This document shows, one piece after another, positions 1 to 5,604 of a stretch of DNA of 7,390 nt. This DNA comes from Alphaproteobacteria bacterium. Its GTDB lineage: Bacteria > Pseudomonadota > Alphaproteobacteria > Rs-D84. The stretch's first letter is position 1. Each line of letters starts with the position of its first letter. The notes beneath the pieces were generated by a model. That model searched no databases and was not told the DNA's origin. It saw nothing but the letters and a program-made list of their open reading frames with translations. The translations under genes were made by a program, and so were the position numbers. The stretch covers positions 1-7,390 of the forward strand of contig WQVP01000017.1 in NCBI GenBank assembly GCA_009785765.1, given 5' to 3'.

Positions 1-108
1 CTTGGGAAAGATATGGATATTGATGGAATATTTACAGCATGCGACCGTGCCGCTGCCGGTCCCACTGCGCCCGCATCTGGTCTTTATTTTGTAAAAGTTG
101 ATTATTAA
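1..108 (+). CDS. truA: tRNA pseudouridine(38-40) synthase TruA, C-terminal fragment
   Basis: Frame 1 is open from the window edge to a TAA at 106-108, giving 35 residues that end ACDRAAAGPTAPASGLYFVKVDY in two readable blocks: a C-D-R-x3-G-P-T-A-P-A-x-G-L segment followed by a short V-x-Y end. This is the usual TruA carboxy terminus, where an Arg followed by AG-x-TAPA-x-GL and a final V-x-Y closes the fold. TruA isomerises uridines 38-40 in the anticodon arm of many tRNAs in the cytoplasm. The catalytic Asp lies upstream of the window, so only the tail is seen. The call rests on this short conserved motif. The next gene starts 60 bases later on the same strand. Confidence 0.82.
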   Translation, partial: LGKDMDIDGIFTACDRAAAGPTAPASGLYFVKVDY

Positions 109-117
109 AATAAATAG

Positions 118-146
118 TTGCGATTTTGTGCGGATAAGGATAAGAT
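118..146 (+). promoter_or_regulatory. possible promoter of the PAP2 gene
   Basis: TTGCGA at 118-123 and TAAGAT at 141-146 are separated by 17 bases and lie just before the phosphatase ribosome binding site. Each box matches the sigma-70 consensus at four of six bases, so this is weak. Read-through from truA is equally possible. Confidence 0.25.
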
Positions 147-168
147 TCCTATCTATAAAGGATTCTTT

Positions 169-711
169 ATGCACAATTTGAAATCATTAACTGCCTTATT
201 TGTGGCAATTTTTTTTACTGTTAAAACACAACCATCATATTCTATGTCCATTGCTGATATGGGAGGCTTGACCAGGATTATGATTCCTGTATATGCTTTT
301 GGTATGTCTATGAACGAAGAGGGATGGGACGGCGCCGCTCAATTTGCACAATCGTTTGCGGCAACGTCATTGGCGGTTTACGGCATCAAAGAGGGCATTA
401 ACGCAAGAAGGCCAGACGGAGGCGATGAAAAATCTTTCCCAAGCGGGCACACCGCTATGGCGTTCAGTGGTGCGACTTTTATACACAAAAGATACGGGCT
501 TGAACGTGCAATAATTCCGTATGCACTGGCCGGATTCACAGGCTATTCACGGTATCATGCTGGTAAACATTATGTGCACGATATCGCAGCCGGCGCATTG
601 ATAAGCAGTGTTATAACATGGAACCTTATCAGCAGATATAAAACAGATTATGACGTTAATGTGTCGGCCAGTCCAGACCATGTATACATGGGCTTTAAAA
701 CAATATTTTAA
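169..711 (+). CDS. secreted PAP2-family (type 2 phosphatidic acid phosphatase) protein
   Basis: A 180-residue protein with all three motifs of the PAP2/acid phosphatase superfamily: K-x6-RP (K74, R81, P82), PSGH (residues 91-94) and SR-x5-H-x3-D (S127, R128, H134, D138). The two histidines are the nucleophile and acid/base of a phosphohistidine mechanism. The start at ATG 169 is chosen because AAAGGA at 157-162 sits six bases upstream. It gives an N-terminus with one Lys, a hydrophobic stretch (residues 7-17) and a plausible cleavage region near residue 25. The longer reading from TTG at 118 adds 17 polar residues and has no ribosome binding site. Family members dephosphorylate lipids such as undecaprenyl pyrophosphate, phosphatidate or lipid A on the periplasmic side of the membrane; the substrate here cannot be told. 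It is short, with few membrane helices, so a soluble periplasmic or loosely membrane-bound enzyme is likely. It converges on comEC with three bases between the stops. Confidence 0.85.
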   Translation: MHNLKSLTALFVAIFFTVKTQPSYSMSIADMGGLTRIMIPVYAFGMSMNEEGWDGAAQFAQSFAATSLAVYGIKEGINARRPDGGDEKSFPSGHTAMAFSGATFIHKRYGLERAIIPYALAGFTGYSRYHAGKHYVHDIAAGALISSVITWNLISRYKTDYDVNVSASPDHVYMGFKTIF

Positions 712-714
712 TAA

Positions 715-2763
715 TTACCTGTGCCAAATACGGTTGTTGCGCACATGTTGAACCCGCCCGCTTTCGTAAATAACAAATGCGCCACGTAAAATTTCTGCGT
801 GGCAATTTGGTGCATCTATGTCAAATGGTGCAACAATAAAATCCAAATTTTTATCCGCACAAAGTTCATTTATATTATTTACAAGTGGCACAAATTGCCA
901 CACGTATGCAAGATTCCAATTCGGAGTTTTATAAAACAAAATATTATCATTGGTGCGTAAAACTGTAAAACGTTCACCATCAAAACCACGTCTTATTGGT
1001 GTGCGTACATCCGGCGTCCTTTGCCAATTGGATTGTTCCCATGATCCGAATATAAGTCTGTGCGGGGCCGAGCGCCCACGGTTAAATTGTAAAGTTCCAT
1101 CGTCTTGTCTGAATGCGACAAGTATATTGTCAGCGGAGGAATAAAACACAGGCCGTGGACGCATAAATAAAGAGCAAAGAGCAATTATCAAACAGCAAAC
1201 GACGATAATATATTTTGGCTGTTTGTAAAATGGTTGGTCATCTTTATCAACTATGAAAACCCAGCTTGCCATAGCCAGCACAAGAAGTGAAAGCGAAAAC
1301 CCGCTCATCTTTGGCATCATCACGCTTGCATGCGGAAGTGTTGTAATCCAATGAATAATTACCCGAACCAAATCATATACATGTGCGGCAAGGTCTAATG
1401 GAAGGAATATGCCGACCTGTGCGCTTAACGTGCCAAGCAACACAAGCGGCATAATAAGAAATGCAAAAAGTGGCAGGCACAAAATATTCCCAATCAACGA
1501 ATAAATCGGTATATGATAAAAATGAAATGCAATAAATGTAGCTGTGAATATGGTTGATATTATGTCTATTTTTGCGACCGACCATGCGCCATTTGCAAAT
1601 CTTTGTGCACGTGTGCGGACGATATATTTCCTGTCCCGAAATATCCAAAGTATTCCGTAAACAGCCGCAAATGATAATTGAAATCCGGCGGATAAAAGAA
1701 AGTACGGATTATAAAGCAAAAGTATAAACATAGCGATACTTGCGCTTCGCATAGAAAATATATTCCGTGCATAGACCAATGCCAAAAATCCAATGGTCGC
1801 CATAATAAACGCACGTATAGTCGGCGTGTTTGCACCAGACAATAACATATAAAAGCCAAGCGTTATAATCGTTGGAATAATTGCAATATTGCGAACAGGT
1901 ATTCGCCGGGTAAGATGTGGTATTAAACGTAAGATAAGATAAAAGAATAAATAAATCCATCCACCGACCAACATTAAATGAAACCCGGAAATTGAAAATA
2001 CGTGAACTATGCCGCTTATCCGGGCGGCCTCTAAATCTTCCTGTGGAAGCGCCCGCCGATAGCCAAGCATTAAACTTTCCGAAAGCGCAACCGCCCGAAC
2101 ATTATCATGTCGTGCGACGTTGTTTCGGATAACGTCACGAAGATGTGATATACCACGTGGCCCTTTGCCTTTCTCTATGACGTTTATTTCTGTGGCAAAT
2201 CCGACCGCATCAATATTGTTAAAAAATGCCCATTCAGAAAAATCAAAAGCATTTGGCGATGCCGCAGTGCCTGGCCGAAAAAGCGATCCCATCATGTGAA
2301 CTTTATCGCCAACGCCCGGCACAGCTATGTAATCTGGCCGAATGGTTATACGGGGTGTATGTTCATAAAACCGTGAACCATCCGCCGCAATAATGGTTGC
2401 ATTATTTATAAATAATCGCACCCGGTCATCGGTATAATCAATCGCACGTACTGTGCCAATAATTTCTGCGCCTCGCATATCGTGCGGAATTAAATTGCTT
2501 TGCCTGTTTTGTGTAAACCCTGTGGCATAGAAAAAGCCGGCCAAAGATAAAAGCAACGATATAATTAAAATTCTGGATACTATATTTGCGCTTGAATATT
2601 TATAAAAAATAATCAAGGCAATAACAGTTATTGCAAAAAATAAAAACGGGAATGAAAGATATGGCTCAAAAGGCAAGGCAAAATATGTGGCTATGCCCGT
2701 GCCAAAAACAAAAGGCGACCAAAGGAAAAAATTTGGATATTGCCGAGATAAAAATTCTTTCAC
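715..2763 (-). CDS. comEC: ComEC/Rec2-family DNA internalisation channel
   Basis: A 682-residue inner-membrane protein. Residues about 12-82 hold N-terminal membrane helices. Residues about 95-195 form the soluble DUF4131 (OB-fold-like) domain ending P-N-A-F-D (170-174). Residues about 225-505 are the Competence domain with its hallmark sequences SISGFH (257-262), GANTPTIRA (310-318) and SAGFQLSF (358-365). After a last hydrophobic helix (about 518-533) comes a soluble tail to 682. ComEC carries single-stranded DNA across the inner membrane during natural transformation. The tail lacks the HxHxDH metal-binding motif of the metallo-beta-lactamase domain found in many ComEC proteins, so no nuclease activity is predicted for it. 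The start is GTG at 2761-2763, supported by AAAGGAA (2771-2777 on the complementary strand) seven bases upstream. The gene follows the DUF559 cassette. A two-unit copy of the CTTTGCT heptamer lies in the last membrane helix. ComEC alone does not prove competence, since many genomes keep it without a full pilus system. Confidence 0.93.
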   Translation of the reverse strand: MKEFLSRQYPNFFLWSPFVFGTGIATYFALPFEPYLSFPFLFFAITVIALIIFYKYSSANIVSRILIISLLLSLAGFFYATGFTQNRQSNLIPHDMRGAEIIGTVRAIDYTDDRVRLFINNATIIAADGSRFYEHTPRITIRPDYIAVPGVGDKVHMMGSLFRPGTAASPNAFDFSEWAFFNNIDAVGFATEINVIEKGKGPRGISHLRDVIRNNVARHDNVRAVALSESLMLGYRRALPQEDLEAARISGIVHVFSISGFHLMLVGGWIYLFFYLILRLIPHLTRRIPVRNIAIIPTIITLGFYMLLSGANTPTIRAFIMATIGFLALVYARNIFSMRSASIAMFILLLYNPYFLLSAGFQLSFAAVYGILWIFRDRKYIVRTRAQRFANGAWSVAKIDIISTIFTATFIAFHFYHIPIYSLIGNILCLPLFAFLIMPLVLLGTLSAQVGIFLPLDLAAHVYDLVRVIIHWITTLPHASVMMPKMSGFSLSLLVLAMASWVFIVDKDDQPFYKQPKYIIVVCCLIIALCSLFMRPRPVFYSSADNILVAFRQDDGTLQFNRGRSAPHRLIFGSWEQSNWQRTPDVRTPIRRGFDGERFTVLRTNDNILFYKTPNWNLAYVWQFVPLVNNINELCADKNLDFIVAPFDIDAPNCHAEILRGAFVIYESGRVQHVRNNRIWHR
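1169..1183 (-). repeat. two-unit copy of the CTTTGCT heptamer inside comEC
   Basis: Fifteen bases, AAAGAGC twice plus one A on the plus strand, equal 2.1 units of the same 7-mer that fills the lipoprotein signal peptide at 5618-5649. On the coding strand it encodes residues 528-532, ALCSL, in the last membrane helix of ComEC, closely echoing the ALCSL of the lipoprotein leader. Two units could be chance. Confidence 0.5.
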
Positions 2764-2777
2764 GTGGTTTTTCCTTT

Positions 2778-2850
2778 ACCCTCTCCCCTCTGCGGGAGAG
2801 GATAGAGTTGGCTTGGCGACTTGTCGCCATAGCAACTCTTGGTGAGGGGT
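2778..2850 (-). repeat. left terminal hairpin element (IR-L) of the DUF559 cassette
   Basis: A structured element with two hairpins. Hairpin 1 pairs CCTCTCCC (2780-2787) with GGGAGAGG (2794-2801). Hairpin 2 pairs AGAGTTG (2804-2810) with CAACTCT (2833-2839) and continues inward with TGGCGAC (2814-2820) paired to GTCGCCA (2823-2829) around a two-base loop. The inner end, GGTGAGGGGT (2841-2850), stops one base short of the DUF559 stop codon. Its reverse complement matches IR-R at 3221-3293 in 13 bases at one end (2838-2850) and 15 bases in the other block (2791-2805), but not in the central stem. The outer end lies against the comEC ribosome binding site. Confidence 0.8.
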
Positions 2851-2851
2851 G

Positions 2852-3220
2852 TTATAATATTTGTAAATAATACTTTATTCTGTTTATAACTGTATTTATA
2901 TCAAGCATCACTTGTTCATCCGTAAAACGTAAAATGGTAAAGTCCTGGGCATTAAGATATTCTGTTCTTATTAAATCTTTGCGCTCTGCATGAAGTCCTG
3001 TGTGCGATGCGCCGTCCAGCTCAACAATCAATCGTTTTTCCAAACAGATAAAATCTGCAATATACTTGTTATCTATTGAATGCTGTCTGCGGAACTTATG
3101 CCCCAGTTGTTGATTGCGAACATACAGCCAAAGCTGTTTTTCGGCAACGGTTTGCGTCCGGCGTAATTCACGGGTACGCCCCTTCATAATATCGGAATAA
3201 TTTCTGTGTGACGTTTTCAT
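2852..3220 (-). CDS. DUF559 / Vsr-like endonuclease-fold protein
   Basis: A 122-residue protein that matches the DUF559 pattern: an N-terminal R-T-R-E-L-R-R stretch (15-21), an AEKQLW helix (26-31), KFRRQ (42-46), then the core D56-F-I-C through VELDG (66-70) and H73, and late LRF (97-99). In this family the Asp, the E-x-D (E67, D69) and the His correspond to the active site of the PD-(D/E)XK/very-short-patch-repair nuclease fold. Biochemical roles of DUF559 proteins are largely unknown. The start at ATG 3218-3220 is chosen because family similarity begins there and GGTGAG, supplied by the adjoining repeat element, lies four bases upstream. The frame is open further upstream to 3337, but that stretch only translates the 27-bp repeats (REQFPPLPL units), so I exclude it. 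The gene is enclosed by inverted repeat elements. Confidence 0.82.
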   Translation of the reverse strand: MKTSHRNYSDIMKGRTRELRRTQTVAEKQLWLYVRNQQLGHKFRRQHSIDNKYIADFICLEKRLIVELDGASHTGLHAERKDLIRTEYLNAQDFTILRFTDEQVMLDINTVINRIKYYLQIL

Positions 3221-3293
3221 ACCCCTCACCAAGTTTTTGTAGCACATGCGTTGCATGTTAACAAAAACTATCCTCTCCCGCAAGGGGAGAGGA
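3221..3293 (+). repeat. right terminal hairpin element (IR-R) of the DUF559 cassette
   Basis: Inverted counterpart of 2778-2850. ACCCCTCACCAAG (3221-3233) and CTATCCTCTCCCGCA (3268-3282) match IR-L exactly. Between them the sequence is unrelated to IR-L yet still folds: GTTTTTGT (3233-3240) pairs with ACAAAAAC (3261-3268), and ACATGC (3244-3249) with GCATGT (3253-3258). The second hairpin pairs CCTCTCCC (3272-3279) with GGGAGAGG (3285-3292). Read on the minus strand, its end GGTGAGGGGT runs directly into the DUF559 ATG and provides the Shine-Dalgarno sequence. Confidence 0.8.
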
Positions 3294-3352
3294 GGAAACT
3301 GTTCCCGCAAGGGGAGAGGAGGAAACTGTTCCCGCAAGGGGAGAGGAGGAAA
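3277..3352. repeat. 27-bp direct tandem repeat, 2.8 copies
   Basis: The unit begins CCCGCAAGGGGAGAGGAGG and ends AAACTGTT. Copies lie at 3277-3303, 3304-3330 and 3331-3352 (22 of 27 bases) and are identical where they overlap. The unit contains one arm of the outer hairpin of IR-R, so the array looks like repeated duplication of the cassette edge. The array ends exactly where the RNHCP stop codon begins (3353). A length of 27 keeps frame, which is why the minus strand stays open here. Confidence 0.9.
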
Positions 3353-3646
3353 TTATGGCAAGTCTGGATTTACAGAAATATTTATTATCATGTCAGTGCA
3401 ATCATTATCAGAAATTTTTTGATTTTTAATTTTGCCGCATGTCTCGCATTTATGGGTAATGGTTGTGGATGTGGCCGAAACCGGATGCATCATGCCCATG
3501 CAATCGCTTGCCCTGTCGCCCGGGCTTATGTCCACGCATTTTGACCAGAGGCAAGATGGGCAATGATTGGTGTATCCGTTGCCACGTACAAATGTGCTAC
3601 AATTTTCACATTTAAAATCTTCAATGGTTTTGGTGAATGTTTTCAT
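3353..3646 (-). CDS. RNHCP domain protein (small zinc-ribbon-like)
   Basis: A 97-residue protein matching the RNHCP family: F-K-C-x2-C (C13, C16), the signature N-H-C-P-x-C (27-32), then V-D-x-S-P-G-D-R-A (38-46) and C-M-G-M-M (49-53), with a further C-x2-C at 67-70. The Arg that gives the family its name is Thr here (TNHCP). The Cys/His pattern suggests zinc binding; the function of the family is not established. The start is ATG 3644-3646. No Shine-Dalgarno sequence precedes it, because the heptamer hairpin at 3647-3728 begins at the very next base and fills the whole gap from the gapR stop. Translation may depend on coupling to gapR or on a leader lacking a canonical site. The stop codon abuts the 27-bp tandem repeats. 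Probably co-transcribed with gapR. Confidence 0.82.
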   Translation of the reverse strand: MKTFTKTIEDFKCENCSTFVRGNGYTNHCPSCLWSKCVDISPGDRASDCMGMMHPVSATSTTITHKCETCGKIKNQKISDNDCTDMIINISVNPDLP

Positions 3647-3728
3647 AGTAATCAGTAATCAGTAACCAGTAATCAGTTGGATTATTCCAGATTAAAAAAC
3701 TGGTTACTGATTACTGGTCACTGGTTAC
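3647..3728. repeat. heptamer inverted-repeat hairpin, family A (TAATCAG/TAACCAG)
   Basis: The left arm (3647-3677) is AGTAATC, AGTAATC, AGTAACC, AGTAATC, AGT. The right arm (3699-3728, plus the T at 3729) is its complement in units TGGTTAC, TGATTAC, TGGTCAC, TGGTTAC. The arms match at 26 of 31 positions and all five differences are transitions. The 21-base loop contains a small TGGA...TCCA stem. The structure occupies the gap between the gapR stop codon (3729-3731) and the RNHCP start codon (3644-3646) with no spare base. Confidence 0.88.
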
Positions 3729-3977
3729 TTAAAGCCCCAAGGCCCGACGATACATTTTGGTCAGTTCATCAATTTCGTCCAATTCATCTGCATCCATGCG
3801 GCGAAGACGAACCATCTGGCGAATATATTTTGGATCGTATCCGGCGGACTTTGCCTCGGTCATGATTTCTTTGATGTCGGCGGCCAGGCTTTTTGCCTCT
3901 TCTTGCAATTTTTCAATTCTCTCGCAAATTTGTGTCAGTTGTGATGCATCCAATGCACCATGATTTGCATTTTTCAT
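3729..3977 (-). CDS. gapR: GapR family nucleoid-associated protein (DUF2312)
   Basis: An 82-residue protein with the DUF2312 layout: an N-terminal coiled-coil helix (about 12-45, ICERIEKLQEEAKSLAADIK), then EAKSAGYDPKYIRQM (41-55), the basic VRLRRMD (56-62), and a C-terminal helix with E65 and E71 ending YRRALG (76-81). Caulobacter GapR binds overtwisted DNA ahead of forks and RNA polymerase and helps gyrase and topoisomerase IV; it is 89 residues, close to this length. The same role is inferred here. The start ATG 3975-3977 is supported by AAAGGA (3987-3992 on the opposite strand) nine to ten bases upstream. It is divergent from pyk, a neighbourhood common in Alphaproteobacteria. It probably heads the leftward group with RNHCP, DUF559 and comEC, though the hairpin directly after its stop could reduce read-through. 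Confidence 0.92.
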   Translation of the reverse strand: MKNANHGALDASQLTQICERIEKLQEEAKSLAADIKEIMTEAKSAGYDPKYIRQMVRLRRMDADELDEIDELTKMYRRALGL

Positions 3978-4054
3978 TTTATTTTTTCCTTTACTTTGTT
4001 ATAATCTTGCCGTATATACTAGCACTAATTTTATAAAAAGCAAGGGAACATAAT
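3978..4054. promoter_or_regulatory. gapR-pyk divergent intergenic region with candidate -10 boxes
   Basis: This 77-base AT-rich gap must hold promoters for both directions. On the plus strand TATAAT (4000-4005) and TATACT (4015-4020) are candidate -10 boxes for pyk; TTTACT (3990-3995) lies 19 bases before the second. On the minus strand GTTATA (3998-4003) reads TATAAC for gapR. No strong -35 is seen for any of them. The pyk ribosome binding site AAGGGA (4042-4047) lies seven bases before its ATG. Confidence 0.4.
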
Positions 4055-5419
4055 ATGCACAAACTTACCAGAATCACCGCATCCATCGGTCCAACATCAG
4101 AATCCAAAGAAACAATTCGTGAAATGATTGCCAAAGGCATGAATATTGCACGCCTTAATTTCAGCCACGATACACACGAAGCACACGGCAAAAAAATCGT
4201 CGCCATTCGTGAATTGTCAGAAGAATTAAAAACTCCGATCGCAATTATGGCCGATTTACAGGGGCCCAAACATCGCATCGGCGACTTTGAAACCGATGAT
4301 AAATATCCATTAATCGTTGGCCAAGAATTTATATTGGATAATGATCCAACTCCTGGTAATTCCGCACGTGTTCAATTGCCAGACCCAGATGTATTAAAGT
4401 CTTTAAAAGTTGGCGACAGAGTTTTATTAAACGACGGAAAAATAGAATTGGAAGTTATGCAATCAACCGGCGCCTCTGTTATAACAAAAATTGTACGTGG
4501 CACAGAAATATGGTCAAGACGTGGTTTTAATATTCCAGATACCATGGTAGAGACCGGGATTTTAACCGAAAAAGACAAAAAAGATTTGGAGTATATTATC
4601 ACGCAAAACCCAGATTATGTTGCGGTTTCATTTGTTCAAAAACCAGAAGACATCAAAGAAGTCATAGAATTTATAAATGCACGTGGAAACAATACTATTA
4701 AAATAGTGGCAAAAATTGAAAGACCCCAGGCGCTGGAATGCCTTGAAGAAATTGCAGATATTGCGGACGCTATTATGGTTGCACGTGGCGATTTGGCCGT
4801 AGAAGTTGATTTCTGGAAAGTGCCTGCGATTACTCGCAACATGATAAGAATTTGCAGACGGAAAAACAAACCAATCATCATCGCAACACAAATGATGTCG
4901 TCAATGGTTAACTCTGAATTTCCAATGCGCAGCGAAATTTCCGACGTGGCACAGGCCGCATACCTTCGTGCGGACAGTGTTATGACGTCCGAAGAAACGA
5001 CGCTTGGCGAATATCCGGTTCTGGTTATGGATGCAATGCGCAAAATTTTAAAAGCGTCTGAATTTGATGCACGTGAAAATGTGCATGATTGGCAAAACCA
5101 TGAAAATTTACCAGAAAATGATTGGTCTCGCTCGGTTGTCTCTATGGCGTATTTGAACAAGTGCACGGCAATCGTTGTATTCGTACATGGCGGCCGTAAT
5201 GCACGTGCGATTTCCGCCCGCCGTCCGGACGTGCCAATTGTTGCAATATGCAATGACCAAGTGGCTGCAAACCAATTGGTTATGAATCGTGGCGTATTCC
5301 CGATTTATAATCCAGAGATGTTTGATAAACGTGATATCACCGGCGCACTTGCACATATTGGCGGAATCAAAGAGGGCAAGGTTGTGGTTGTTGACGACGA
5401 AACCGTGACGCTTCAATAA
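4055..5419 (+). CDS. pyk: pyruvate kinase
   Basis: A 454-residue enzyme that converts phosphoenolpyruvate and ADP to pyruvate and ATP, the last step of glycolysis. Seen in order: TRITASIGPTS (5-15), ARLNFSH (32-38; R33, N35, S37, H38), DLQGPK (67-72), the B-domain with GDRVLLNDGKI (120-130), LTEKD (170-174), VAKIERPQAL (218-227; K220 and E222 catalytic and metal-binding), DAIMVARGDLAVE (238-250; D246), ATQMM (277-281; T278) and SEETT (312-316; E314). The C-terminal domain (about 355-454) is complete. Lys72 in DLQGPK is the residue associated with K+-independent pyruvate kinases, so K+ independence is inferred. The normally near-invariant PTRAE and DGTDAVMLSGETA stretches read PMRSE and RADSVMTSEETT, a divergent version with the key Glu kept. 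It starts at ATG 4055 with AAGGGA upstream and is followed by an intrinsic terminator. Confidence 0.95.
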   Translation: MHKLTRITASIGPTSESKETIREMIAKGMNIARLNFSHDTHEAHGKKIVAIRELSEELKTPIAIMADLQGPKHRIGDFETDDKYPLIVGQEFILDNDPTPGNSARVQLPDPDVLKSLKVGDRVLLNDGKIELEVMQSTGASVITKIVRGTEIWSRRGFNIPDTMVETGILTEKDKKDLEYIITQNPDYVAVSFVQKPEDIKEVIEFINARGNNTIKIVAKIERPQALECLEEIADIADAIMVARGDLAVEVDFWKVPAITRNMIRICRRKNKPIIIATQMMSSMVNSEFPMRSEISDVAQAAYLRADSVMTSEETTLGEYPVLVMDAMRKILKASEFDARENVHDWQNHENLPENDWSRSVVSMAYLNKCTAIVVFVHGGRNARAISARRPDVPIVAICNDQVAANQLVMNRGVFPIYNPEMFDKRDITGALAHIGGIKEGKVVVVDDETVTLQ

Positions 5420-5446
5420 AAAATCGCCCATCGGGCGATTTTTTAT
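5418..5446 (+). terminator. Rho-independent terminator of pyk
   Basis: ATCGCCC (5423-5429), loop ATC, GGGCGAT (5433-5439), flanked by an A-run and a run of six T (5439-5444). The upstream side overlaps the pyk stop codon. The flanking A and T runs extend the stem, so it may also work from the other strand. Confidence 0.92.
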
Positions 5447-5549
5447 TAGGGATTAGGAACTAGGAACTAGTGGGTTTGGTGTTTGTGGATATAATTCCAA
5501 CAATCTCATACTAACTAGTTCCTAATTCCTAGTTCCTAGTTCCTAATTA
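5445..5549 (-). repeat. heptamer hairpin element, family B, copy 1 (CTAGTTC/CTAATTC)
   Basis: The left arm holds ATTAGGG, ATTAGGA, ACTAGGA, ACTAG (5445-5470). The right arm holds CTAGTTC, CTAATTC, CTAGTTC, CTAGTTC, CTAATTA (5515-5549). The ~44-base spacer contains CTCATACTAA near its right end. In reverse complement the element matches 7175-7276: 33 identical bases correspond to 5505-5537, and the spacer is recognisably similar. It begins where the pyk terminator T-run ends. Confidence 0.9.
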
Positions 5550-5558
5550 CTATTTTGT

Positions 5559-5586
5559 TTGATTTGCTTCAAAATAATCCTATAAT
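5559..5586 (+). promoter_or_regulatory. promoter for the lipoprotein gene
   Basis: TTGATT (5559-5564), a 16-base spacer, then a perfect TATAAT (5581-5586). A start site near 5593 would leave a leader of about 12 bases carrying the AAGGAA ribosome binding site (5594-5599). It follows the pyk terminator and family B copy 1, as expected for a separate transcription unit. Confidence 0.6.
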
Positions 5587-5604
5587 TCAAAAAAAGGAAT
5601 TATT

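Larger units (their letters stand above)
2778..3293 (-). mobile_element. putative mobile cassette: DUF559 gene bounded by inverted hairpin elements
   Basis: The DUF559 gene lies between two inverted ~72-bp elements whose inner ends (13 identical bases) abut the gene: zero bases before the start codon and one base after the stop. The cassette sits between comEC and the RNHCP gene, interrupting an otherwise leftward run of genes. No transposase or recombinase is present, and I could not identify a target-site duplication. The nuclease may act in mobilisation, or the unit may be moved by factors elsewhere. The mobile interpretation is inference from the architecture; confirmation would need other copies or empty sites. 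Confidence 0.5.

Noticed and set aside
118..168. N-terminal extension of the PAP2 protein from TTG 118
   Set aside because: It has no ribosome binding site, and it would put 17 polar residues before a good signal peptide, while ATG 169 has AAAGGA at six bases.
1373..1960. Several 80-97-codon minus-strand frames inside comEC
   Set aside because: They overlap conserved ComEC sequence in other frames and give Cys/Tyr-rich peptides with no family features.
2778..2850. Intrinsic terminator of the DUF559 gene
   Set aside because: The hairpins are strong, but no T-run follows them in the direction of transcription; the match to IR-R explains the structure better.
3221..3337. 39-residue N-terminal extension of the DUF559 protein
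   Set aside because: It only translates the IR-R element and the 27-bp tandem repeats; family similarity and a ribosome binding site support ATG 3218-3220.
3277..3352. CRISPR array
   Set aside because: The units are directly adjacent with no variable spacers and carry a cassette hairpin arm; no cas genes are present.
4636..5253. 205-codon open frame antisense to pyk
   Set aside because: It is opposite a strongly conserved pyruvate kinase, shows no recognisable motif and lacks a ribosome binding site; it is a by-product of codon bias.
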